Below are positions 1 to 5,421 of a DNA stretch of 5,519 bases, one piece after another. Numbering within the stretch: the stretch's first letter is position 1; each line of letters begins with the position of its first letter. Origin of the DNA: an uncultured Ruminococcus sp. Its GTDB lineage: Bacteria > Bacillota > Clostridia > Oscillospirales > Ruminococcaceae. The stretch covers positions 1 through 5,519 of the forward strand of contig CAMVIL010000110.1 in assembly GCA_947167535.1 (NCBI GenBank), read 5' to 3'. Under the pieces are notes generated by a model that was not told the origin of the DNA, did not search any database, and saw only the letters and a list, made by a program, of their open reading frames with translations. A program made the translations under genes and the position numbers.

Positions 1-1
1 C

Positions 2-238
2 CGCCCCCACAGCCTCGACAGGACGGGGTATCCTTACGATAAGGGCATCTCTCCGGGTGTGTCGTACAGTCCCGCCCACATGAACGAGGACAGCCAGCTG
101 GCGGTGTCTCCGCTGATATACACAGGGCTCGAGAACAAAGAGGACTGGGGCGGCGTCTGCGCTTATTATTCAAAGCTGTTTATTAACGACTGTACTGCGC
201 TGAACAACATCATCAGCAAGGACATTTACGGAGACTGA
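2..238 (+). CDS. C-terminal fragment of an unrecognised protein
   Basis: The frame is open from the left edge to TGA at 236-238 and gives 78 residues, from RPHSLDRTGY to the end ISKDIYGD. The 5' part lies outside the window. The fragment is soluble-looking, rich in Tyr, Asn, Ser and Gly, with no membrane segment and no motif I can assign; only two cysteines are present (in GGVCAYY and NDCTAL). The stop lies 3 bases before the addA start and the addA ribosome binding site is inside this gene, so the two are probably co-transcribed and perhaps translationally coupled. In many Firmicutes the gene before addA is addB, whose product ends in a Cys-rich iron-sulfur cluster region. That cluster is not visible here, so I do not call it addB. 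Codon use resembles addA. The reading frame is well supported; the function is unknown. Confidence 0.7.
   Translation, partial: RPHSLDRTGYPYDKGISPGVSYSPAHMNEDSQLAVSPLIYTGLENKEDWGGVCAYYSKLFINDCTALNNIISKDIYGD
230..234 (+). promoter_or_regulatory. Ribosome binding site of addA
   Basis: GGAGA lies 7-8 bases before the ATG at 242, a good Shine-Dalgarno distance. It falls within the last codons of the upstream gene. It supports ATG 242 as the start, which also puts the expected WTTEQ helicase Q motif at the extreme N-terminus. Confidence 0.75.
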
Positions 239-241
239 TAT

Positions 242-3200
242 ATGGACTGGACTACAGAACAGAATGCCGCGATAACTACCATCGACAGAGGCGTGGTAGT
301 GCCTGCGGCGGCAGGCAGCGGCAAGACCGCCGTGCTTATCGAACGCACGGTGCGTATGCTCGAAGATCCCGATCCCGAGACTGGCTGTCCCGCCGAGAAG
401 CTGCTCGCGGTGACCTTCACGAAGCAGGCGGCGGCTCAGATGAAGCGCAAGCTTCGGCAGGCTCTGCTTGACAGGATAGTGAAACTGGGCGACGGTGACG
501 TCAGACAGAGAAAATGGCTGGAGACCCAGCAGGAGATGCTGGAGCTTGCCAATATAAGCACCATCGATTCGTTCTGCTATGAGATAGTGAAGAACAACAT
601 CGACGAGTTTGATTACCGAAACGGTCTGAAGATCGCCGACGAGACGGAAGCAAAGGCGATAATTGACGAAGCCGCAAGGCTCGCCCTCGAGCAGATGCGC
701 ACCGAGTTTCCCGAAAAGGCGGAGCTGCTGACCGATGCTTTCTCAAACAGGGACGATTCCGCGCTCATCGGACAGATACGCGATCTGCGTGAGTTTATCC
801 GCTCGCTGGCGTTCCCCGAAAAATGGATCGCCGACACTCAGAAGAAGCTGTCCGTCACGGCGGAGACCGACAGGTGTGCCGGACAGCTTATGGAGTCGAT
901 GAAGCTCTCGGTGGATAAGGCGCTCAAGTACGAGGAGATGGCGGAAGCTGTCGCCCTGAAGATGCAGGGAAAGAAATACATGAAGCTTGCCTGCGACGCC
1001 CGCGAGGGTATACAGGATATCGTCAAGGCGCTGGACAACGGCAGCTGGGAGCAGCTGTTCGATGCGGCAGCAGGTATTTCCTTCGGCAGACTTTCCAAGC
1101 CTTCCGTCAAGGGTCTCGACCCCGAGGACGCCGTTGCCGAGAGTATGCTCTACGACCAGTTCAGCGTGCTGTACAACGGCATGAAGGCGCCGATAGCAGC
1201 GATAACGGCGGACGTTAACGCCGCCGGCAGGGACATCTACGAGCCTATGCAGACTTCCGCGATGATATTCTCGGCGCTGGTAGAGGCTGTCGGTATGCTT
1301 GAAAAGCACGCCGCCGAGATGAAGACCGAAAGAGGCATCGCCGACTTTTCGGACATCGCTCACATGGCGCTGGACCTGCTTGTCGTAAGCGAAGACGGAA
1401 TTCCTAAGAGGACTCCGCTTGCCGAACGGATAGTCGCCGAGGACACCTACCGCGTGATGATGATAGACGAGTTTCAGGACGTGAACAACCTGCAGGAGAC
1501 CATCTTCCGCGCGATATCAAAGACTCCCGACCTGAACGTGCTCGGCTCCAACGTGTTCGTCGTGGGAGACAGAAAGCAGGCGATATACCGCTTCCGCCAG
1601 TCCAACCCGAGACTGTTCACCAAGGCAGTCGAGGACGCCAAAAGCGACGACAAAACGTGGCTGAAAAACATCAGCCTTACGATGAATTTCCGCAGCCGCA
1701 GGGTGATAATAGACTTCGTCAATGCTGTCTTCCGCACCCTTATGAGCAGCGAGCTGGGCGAGGTCACCTACGATAACGAAGAGCTTCTGCGTTTCGGCGC
1801 GGGGTTCGAGGGTGAAGACAAGCCCTGCGAGCTTATGATAATTGAGGATAACGAGGATGAGGGCGAACCCGACGAGCTGAAATACTGCGCCTTCGGACTT
1901 GAGGAGCTGGCGGTCGCCAACAAGATACGCAGTATGCTGGACTCGGGCGCCGAGGTCTATGACGGCGACGAAAAGGTCATCAGAAAAGCCCGCCCCGCAG
2001 ATTTCTGCGTGCTGACCCGCTCCAACGACAGCTGCGGCAAGATCGCCGAAGCGCTGAGATATGTGGGTCTGAAAGCCAAGAACGAGCAGAGCGAGGGCTA
2101 CATCGGCTCCCGCGAGATCATGATAATGATAAGCCTGCTGAGGGTCATCGACGACCCCGTCAAGGACACCGACATGGCGACGGTAATGCTCTCCCCGATA
2201 ATGGGCTTCACCGCCGACGATCTCGCAAGGCTCCGCATACGGGGCAGGGAAGTGCTGGCTGAGGAAGAAAAAGCGGACGACTCTTCCGAGAAGAAGCACT
2301 CATCAAAGAACATGGGTCTGCGCCTTATCATCAACCGTGCCGCTAAGGATAAGGATACCGACGAGAAGGAAAGCAAGTTCATCGACCTTTCCGATGAGGC
2401 GCTGCAGGACAAGTGCAGACAAGCCGATCAGCTTTTAAGGCAGCTGGAGTTTTACGCCGTCAGTCTGCCTCTTGATATGCTCATCACTAAGATATATGAC
2501 GAGACGAGCTTTTTAGCGTCGGCAAGCGCCTTTGAGGATCCAAAGCAGCGCAGGGCGAATCTGCGCCTGCTGGTGCAGTATGCCGCAGCGTATGAGAAGA
2601 ATTACTCGGGCGGCATAGCAGGATTTCTCAGCTATCTTAGCAGGATATCCGAGTCGGGTAAGGATTTCAGACAGGCAGTGACCACCTCAGGAGGGGAAGA
2701 TTCCGTCAACGTCATGACGGAGCACAAGTCAAAGGGTCTGGAGTTCCCCTTCGTGATAATGGCGAAGATGAACACCAAATTCAGCGGCATGGATATCTCC
2801 AAAAAGGTGCTGCTCAATGAGTACGATGGCGCGGGGATAAAGTATTACAGGCACGACAAGCTGATGACCGTTGACACCGTGGGACGGCTGCTGCTGAAAA
2901 AGAAGGTGATGTCGGAGCAGCTCAGCGAGGAGCTGAGACTTCTCTACGTTGCCCTGACGAGAGCCAAGGAGAAGCTCATCATACCCTTCTTCCTGACAAA
3001 GAATGCGGGCAAGGCGGGGGATATCCGCGAAAGCTTCAGCAAGCTCGCGGACGCCATATACTCGGCGGGCGGAGTCAACAGCCGTATACTCTCGGAGTGT
3101 GATACCGCTTCAAAATGGCTGGCGGCATTTGTCATGCAGTCGGAGTTCAACCTGCCGCTGCTGCAAGCGGTGGGAAGAGGCGACCTGGCGGCGGAGCTTG

Positions 3201-4006
3201 CCTCCAAGGCGAAGTACAGCGCCGAAGAGCGTCCCGATCTTGTCTGGGTTCAGCCTGATCTGACGCTGTCCCACGATCCTGCGGAGAAATTCATAAGCTC
3301 TGCTCCCGACCCCGAGCAGGTCGAAAAGCTTGTGGAAAAGTATTCGCGAAAGTACGAGGGCAGGCAAAAGACCGCCGCTTCAAAGCGGACGGTGACAGAG
3401 ATCGTGGCTGAGATGCGCCGCGAGGAAAGTTCGGACGAAAAGACCGATCACAGCTTCTTCCCGCAGCTTGGAAGCCTTACAGAGGAAGCGGGCAGACTGA
3501 CAGCTGCACAGCGCGGCACCTTCACCCACCTGTTCATGGAGCTTGCCGATTACGAACGCGCGGAGAGCGACGTCAAGGCTGAGCTTGAACGGCTGAGATC
3601 TGCGGGCAGAATGTCCCCCATCGAAGCCGACGGAGTGTACATCGACGCGGTGAAGCGCTTCTTTAAGGGCGATCTTTACCGCAGGCTGAAAGCTTCCGAC
3701 GATGTCCGCCGCGAGATGAAATTCATGGTCTCGGCTGAGGACGCGGGGCTCGACAGCAAGTTCGACAAGTACCTCGACCGAAGCGGAATGCTTCAGGGCG
3801 TCTGCGACTGCATCTTCCGCGAGCCCGACGGCTACGTGCTGGTGGACTACAAGACCGACGGCTTCACCGACATCTCCCAGCTGGACAACTACCACATTCA
3901 GCTGGAGCTTTACAGATCCGCGCTGGACATAATCCTGCCGATGCCCGTCAAGGCTTGCTACATCTATTCCTTCAAGCTCGCCGAGGGCAAGGAGATAACG
4001 CTGTAA
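242..4006 (+). CDS. addA: AddA, ATP-dependent helicase/nuclease subunit A
   Basis: This is the helicase-nuclease subunit of AddAB, the Firmicutes counterpart of RecBCD. With AddB it unwinds and resects double-strand DNA ends for RecA loading and recombinational repair in the cytoplasm. Superfamily 1 helicase motifs appear in order: Q motif WTTEQ at 3-7, Walker A AAAGSGKT at 22-29, motif Ia TFTKQAAAQMK at 58-68, STIDSFC near 106-112, Walker B DEFQD at 409-413, motif III GDRKQAIYRFR at 442-452, motif IV NFRSR at 482-486, motif V TEHKSKGLEFP at 826-836 and motif VI LLYVALTRAKEK at 900-911. The C-terminal RecB-type nuclease keeps RGTFTH (His1096), GVCDC (Asp1189) and DYKTD (Asp1202, Lys1204), so both activities look intact. 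The length of 1254 residues is normal for AddA. A Lys/Glu/Asp-rich stretch at about 673-722 looks like a variable insertion. No frameshift is visible. Confidence 0.97.
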   Translation: MDWTTEQNAAITTIDRGVVVPAAAGSGKTAVLIERTVRMLEDPDPETGCPAEKLLAVTFTKQAAAQMKRKLRQALLDRIVKLGDGDVRQRKWLETQQEMLELANISTIDSFCYEIVKNNIDEFDYRNGLKIADETEAKAIIDEAARLALEQMRTEFPEKAELLTDAFSNRDDSALIGQIRDLREFIRSLAFPEKWIADTQKKLSVTAETDRCAGQLMESMKLSVDKALKYEEMAEAVALKMQGKKYMKLACDAREGIQDIVKALDNGSWEQLFDAAAGISFGRLSKPSVKGLDPEDAVAESMLYDQFSVLYNGMKAPIAAITADVNAAGRDIYEPMQTSAMIFSALVEAVGMLEKHAAEMKTERGIADFSDIAHMALDLLVVSEDGIPKRTPLAERIVAEDTYRVMMIDEFQDVNNLQETIFRAISKTPDLNVLGSNVFVVGDRKQAIYRFRQSNPRLFTKAVEDAKSDDKTWLKNISLTMNFRSRRVIIDFVNAVFRTLMSSELGEVTYDNEELLRFGAGFEGEDKPCELMIIEDNEDEGEPDELKYCAFGLEELAVANKIRSMLDSGAEVYDGDEKVIRKARPADFCVLTRSNDSCGKIAEALRYVGLKAKNEQSEGYIGSREIMIMISLLRVIDDPVKDTDMATVMLSPIMGFTADDLARLRIRGREVLAEEEKADDSSEKKHSSKNMGLRLIINRAAKDKDTDEKESKFIDLSDEALQDKCRQADQLLRQLEFYAVSLPLDMLITKIYDETSFLASASAFEDPKQRRANLRLLVQYAAAYEKNYSGGIAGFLSYLSRISESGKDFRQAVTTSGGEDSVNVMTEHKSKGLEFPFVIMAKMNTKFSGMDISKKVLLNEYDGAGIKYYRHDKLMTVDTVGRLLLKKKVMSEQLSEELRLLYVALTRAKEKLIIPFFLTKNAGKAGDIRESFSKLADAIYSAGGVNSRILSECDTASKWLAAFVMQSEFNLPLLQAVGRGDLAAELASKAKYSAEERPDLVWVQPDLTLSHDPAEKFISSAPDPEQVEKLVEKYSRKYEGRQKTAASKRTVTEIVAEMRREESSDEKTDHSFFPQLGSLTEEAGRLTAAQRGTFTHLFMELADYERAESDVKAELERLRSAGRMSPIEADGVYIDAVKRFFKGDLYRRLKASDDVRREMKFMVSAEDAGLDSKFDKYLDRSGMLQGVCDCIFREPDGYVLVDYKTDGFTDISQLDNYHIQLELYRSALDIILPMPVKACYIYSFKLAEGKEITL

Positions 4007-4011
4007 GCAAA

Positions 4012-4050
4012 CAGACCGTCCGTTTGGAATCGGGCGGTCTGATGTTTATT
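4012..4050 (+). terminator. Hairpin terminator between convergent genes
   Basis: An 11-bp stem, CAGACCGTCCG at 4012-4022 with CGGGCGGTCTG at 4031-4041, contains one G-U pair and an 8-base loop. It begins 6 bases after the addA stop and is followed by a weak T-rich run, TGTTTATT (4043-4050). The minus-strand gene ends at 4056, so the hairpin fills the 49-base gap between two converging genes and may stop transcription from both sides. On the minus strand the sequence beyond the stem (TTTGCTTA) is also only weakly T-rich. Confidence 0.7.
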
Positions 4051-4055
4051 ATGGC

Positions 4056-4862
4056 TCAGCTTCTGGGATTTCCCGAGGGACGCTGAGTTCCCGAAGCGGG
4101 GGGAGTCTCGGGCTCGGACGACAGCTGCGGGCAGCTGAGAGCGCAGGGGTCGAGTGCCTGCGGGAAGAACTCGCTGGCGGGGAAGCTCATCTTGTCAAAC
4201 AGCTCGCAGGGGCTGTCGGTGTTTGTCGAGCACTCCTTGGCGGGCATACAGTACTCGTAGCTGGGTATCATCAGAGGCACGGGACGCGCCAGCTGAATGA
4301 TAGCGAAGAGTCCGATGGTGATGTAGACGGGACGCGCTTCGTCGCCTGCGGGCGTATCCCCGAGGCTTGCCGCCAGACAAACGGGCGGTGCAAGGTTGAC
4401 CGAAGCCACAGGCAGAGTGCAGAAGTCGCAGGAACAGCAGGCGCAGCCGCTGGCGGCAGTTTCCTGAACGGCAGCTGCCGTGTCGTCCGAGCTGAAGCGG
4501 ATACTGCTGCCGTCGCTGCCGAAGAGTATCACGCGCTTTGAGAATGTCGAGGTGCCGTAAACTATCGTGGGCGGGGTGACTCCCGTCTCGTGGGCTTCGA
4601 TCTCGGCGTTGAAGGTGTAGGTCACGTCCACCGTGTAGAAGCCTCTGTTGAAGGGAACGGGGTCGATGACGAAGCCGACGTCGGAAACGCTTGTTTTCTT
4701 TACCTTGATGTAAGAAGCGGAATTGATCGCCGCCTCGCTCTCGTCGTCCACGGTAAAGATGAGATCTTCAAGGCAGTCCTGCGAGCTGCAGGAGTCGAAG
4801 ATACGCATGACATCGACGCAGCAAGCCTCTTTGAACTGTCTGCCTGATAAGTTGTCACTCAT
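4056..4862 (-). CDS. Cysteine-rich conserved clostridial protein of unknown function
   Basis: This 268-residue protein has 15 cysteines in two main groups. The N-terminus has ACCVD and a following C-x4-C (Cys14, 15, 25, 30; IFDSCSSQDCLEDL). A middle cluster, GCACCSCDFC, lies at 139-148 (Cys140, 142, 143, 145, 148). The C-terminal part has CMPAKEC (205-211), PCELFDKMSFPASEFFPQ (218-235) and CALSC (240-244). Between the first two groups is a probable beta-rich region (DPVPFNRGFYTVDVTYTF, then SKRVILFGSDGSS). From memory, proteins with the same CC..DSC..DCLEDL start and the CELF..FP..EFFP tail occur in many clostridia as hypothetical proteins. No signal peptide or clear membrane helix is seen. 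The cysteines could bind metal or form cross-links, and a spore-surface role is only a guess. The Pro/Ser-rich tail (250-268) looks disordered. The start is fixed by a strong ribosome binding site, and the gene stands alone, convergent with addA. Confidence 0.85.
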   Translation of the reverse strand: MSDNLSGRQFKEACCVDVMRIFDSCSSQDCLEDLIFTVDDESEAAINSASYIKVKKTSVSDVGFVIDPVPFNRGFYTVDVTYTFNAEIEAHETGVTPPTIVYGTSTFSKRVILFGSDGSSIRFSSDDTAAAVQETAASGCACCSCDFCTLPVASVNLAPPVCLAASLGDTPAGDEARPVYITIGLFAIIQLARPVPLMIPSYEYCMPAKECSTNTDSPCELFDKMSFPASEFFPQALDPCALSCPQLSSEPETPPASGTQRPSGNPRS

Positions 4863-4870
4863 AAAAATGC

Positions 4871-4878
4871 TCCTCCTT
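4871..4878 (-). promoter_or_regulatory. Ribosome binding site of the Cys-rich gene
   Basis: The minus strand reads AAGGAGGA followed by 8 bases and ATG (4862-4860). This is a near-perfect Shine-Dalgarno at ideal distance. It is the main evidence that the minus-strand gene starts at 4862 and is well translated. Confidence 0.85.
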
Positions 4879-4885
4879 GTAAGCT

Positions 4886-4915
4886 TATTATGACATATGT
4901 AACGTCATTACTATA
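4886..4915 (-). promoter_or_regulatory. Candidate promoter and small dyad before the Cys-rich gene
   Basis: On the minus strand there are two -10-like boxes, TATAGT (4915-4910) and CATAATA (4892-4886). Neither has a convincing TTGACA-like -35 at 16-18 bp. CATAATA also fits the loose -10 consensus of forespore sigma factors, but again without a good upstream element. A short dyad, ATGAC (4890-4894) and GTCAT (4904-4908), overlaps both and could be an operator. The stretch is AT-rich and correctly placed just upstream of the ribosome binding site, so a promoter is likely here, but the exact boxes and the sigma factor are not determined. Confidence 0.35.
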
Positions 4916-4983
4916 TTCTATTCGGGAGCACGGGGATTTGTGCATTTTTTTTGGACGCACACTTTCCGTTTTATTCTCTAAGA
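4916..4983. other. Transition stretch with T8 run and degenerate half-linker
   Basis: No gene is visible. A run of eight Ts (4945-4952) follows a 4-bp GCAC/GTGC stem (4928-4931 with 4940-4943), too weak to call a terminator. GCACACTTT (4957-4965) is the reverse complement of AAAGTGTGC at 5224-5232. TTCTCTAAGACACTGT (4974-4989) resembles the right half of the two linker hairpins further right (TTCCCTAAGGGCACTGT at 5184-5200), differing by substitutions and one missing base. The repeat array therefore seems to begin near 4974, with its first linker decayed. Confidence 0.5.
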
Positions 4984-4998
4984 CACTGTGAGTTAAAA

Positions 4999-5046
4999 TG
5001 AAAGTGTTGCGCAAACCGCGATATAGCGTGCTTTCCAACACTTTCA
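4999..5046. repeat. Unit A hairpin 1
   Basis: TGAAAGTGTTG (4999-5009) pairs with CAACACTTTCA (5036-5046), an 11-bp perfect stem with a 26-base inner region. The inner region holds GCAAACCGCG and a small CGC..GCG dyad, and is much more GC-rich than the rest of the unit. Confidence 0.8.
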
Positions 5047-5062
5047 CTGAAAACAATTAAAA

Positions 5063-5092
5063 TGAAAGTGTTAAAATACCTCAACACTTTCA
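5063..5092. repeat. Unit A hairpin 2
   Basis: TGAAAGTGTT (5063-5072) pairs with AACACTTTCA (5083-5092), a 10-bp perfect stem around the 10-base loop AAAATACCTC. The arms are identical to those of hairpin 1 while the loop is unrelated. Confidence 0.8.
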
Positions 5093-5115
5093 CTCTAAAT
5101 AAAAAGAGTGAAAGT
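5086..5115. repeat. Alternative hairpin linking hairpins 2 and 3
   Basis: ACTTTCACTCT (5086-5096) pairs perfectly with AGAGTGAAAGT (5105-5115) around the 8-base loop AAATAAAA. It uses the right arm of hairpin 2 and the left arm of hairpin 3, so it excludes both. A similar alternative joins 5037-5046 with 5063-5072 across 16 bases. The unit therefore has two mutually exclusive folds. Confidence 0.75.
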
Positions 5116-5157
5116 CTGGGAAACGCCCATAAACTAAGGGTTTTCTCAAGACTTTCA
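5109..5157. repeat. Unit A hairpin 3
   Basis: TGAAAGTCT (5109-5117) pairs with AGACTTTCA (5149-5157), 9 bp, with a 31-base inner region that includes a small GGG/CCC dyad (5118-5128). The last two arm bases changed from GT to CT on the left and correspondingly on the right, so pairing is kept. Confidence 0.7.
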
Positions 5158-5170
5158 TTTTAACTCGGAC

Positions 5171-5196
5171 TGCCCTTGACGGATTCCCTAAGGGCA
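5171..5196. repeat. Linker hairpin 1 between units A and B
   Basis: TGCCCTT (5171-5177) and AAGGGCA (5190-5196) form a 7-bp perfect stem around a 12-base loop. The whole 26-base segment matches the second linker (5396-5421) at 23 of 26 positions, with all three differences in the loop. The linker overlaps the last bases of unit A and the first bases of unit B. Confidence 0.75.
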
Positions 5197-5248
5197 CTGT
5201 TACTTAAAATAAATCCTCGGTAAAAAGTGTGCTATTACGTGGGGTTTA

Positions 5249-5284
5249 CGAGGATTTAATATATTTGCTTATATTAAATCCTCG
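5249..5284. repeat. Unit B main hairpin
   Basis: CGAGGATTTAATAT (5249-5262) and ATATTAAATCCTCG (5271-5284) are a perfect 14-bp inverted repeat with the 8-base loop ATTTGCTT. This is the longest perfect stem in the array that has a normal loop. Confidence 0.85.
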
Positions 5285-5294
5285 AGGATTTAAT
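5273..5294. repeat. 22-bp perfect palindrome in unit B
   Basis: ATTAAATCCTC (5273-5283) is immediately followed by its reverse complement GAGGATTTAAT (5284-5294), so the arms abut with no spacer. The centre contains CTCGAG. The left half is also the right arm of the 14-bp hairpin, so two pairings compete. An abutting palindrome suits a dimeric DNA-binding protein or cruciform extrusion better than an RNA hairpin. Confidence 0.85.
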
Positions 5295-5374
5295 TTACCG
5301 TCACGAGGATTTAATCTGAAAAAACGTTGAAATACCGCGGTTTGCGCCGAGGATTTAATTTAACTCGGAGTGTT

Positions 5375-5417
5375 CTTGGGGGCGCGTTTGCCGCCTGCCC
5401 TTGATGGTTTCCCCAAG
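5375..5417. repeat. Competing inverted repeat across linker 2
   Basis: CTTGGGG (5375-5381) and CCCCAAG (5411-5417) pair perfectly over 7 bp across 29 bases. The right arm overlaps the AAGGGCA arm of linker hairpin 2, so the two folds exclude each other. Linker 1 has no equivalent upstream arm. Confidence 0.45.
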
Positions 5418-5421
5418 GGCA
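5396..5421. repeat. Linker hairpin 2 between unit B and second unit A
   Basis: TGCCCTT (5396-5402) and AAGGGCA (5415-5421) form the same stem as linker 1, with a 12-base loop differing at three positions. It lies 225 bp after linker 1 and runs directly into the CACTGT end of the next unit. About 23 extra bases (5373-5395) separate it from unit B, unlike linker 1, which abuts unit A. Confidence 0.75.

Larger units (their letters stand above)
4984..5172. repeat. Palindromic repeat unit A, first copy
   Basis: This 189-bp unit is bounded by imperfect terminal inverted repeats. The left end (4984-5005) and the reverse complement of the right end (5151-5172) agree at 19 of 22 positions, sharing the exact block GAGTTAAAATGAAAGT. 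Inside, one arm motif appears six times in strictly alternating orientation: TGAAAGTGTT at 4999-5008 and 5063-5072, TGAAAGTCT at 5109-5117, AACACTTTCA at 5037-5046 and 5083-5092, and AGACTTTCA at 5149-5157. The unit can fold as three successive hairpins on either strand. It is AT-rich and contains no plausible coding frame. No target-site duplication is evident at the ends. It could be a MITE-like element, a structured RNA or a cluster of binding sites. Confidence 0.85.
5195..5372. repeat. Palindromic repeat unit B
   Basis: This 178-bp unit has the same architecture as unit A. The left end (5195-5220) and the reverse complement of the right end (5347-5372) agree at 21 of 26 positions, beginning CACT and finishing AAATCCTCGG. 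The internal arm motif differs from unit A: CGAGGATTTAAT at 5249-5260, 5283-5294, 5304-5315 and 5348-5359, and its complement at 5273-5284, with a partial copy AAATCCTCG at 5211-5219. AAATCCTCGGTAAA (5211-5224) also pairs with TTTACGAGGATTT (5245-5257) with one bulged base. No coding frame is credible. The arm motif has been replaced while the ends and linkers were kept. Confidence 0.8.

Noticed and set aside
743..1363. Minus-strand open frame of 206 residues inside addA
   Set aside because: It lies entirely antisense to a gene with all helicase motifs; open antisense frames are common in GC-rich coding sequence, and no ribosome binding site or recognisable domain supports it.
1517..2299. Minus-strand open frame of 260 residues inside addA
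   Set aside because: It is opposite the conserved helicase motifs III and IV, and its product (repetitive V/A/H/L/G composition) resembles reverse-frame noise.
3380..3895. Minus-strand open frame of 171 residues inside addA
   Set aside because: It is antisense to the conserved nuclease domain and shows no domain of its own.
4590..4847. Plus-strand open frame of 85 residues within the Cys-rich gene
   Set aside because: It is the shadow of the minus-strand gene, which has a strong ribosome binding site and patterned cysteines.
4928..4952. Rho-independent terminator at the T8 run
   Set aside because: The stem is only 4 bp with an 8-base loop, and no plus-strand gene lies upstream that would need it.
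4859..5056. Minus-strand open frame of 65 residues over the promoter and unit A
   Set aside because: It spans the ribosome binding site and promoter region of the Cys-rich gene and enters the palindromic repeats; no ribosome binding site of its own was seen.
4984..5172. Integron attC site or classical insertion sequence
   Set aside because: GTTAAAA and TTTTAAC do not fit the GTTRRRY/RYYYAAC core sites; no integrase, transposase or clear target-site duplication is visible.
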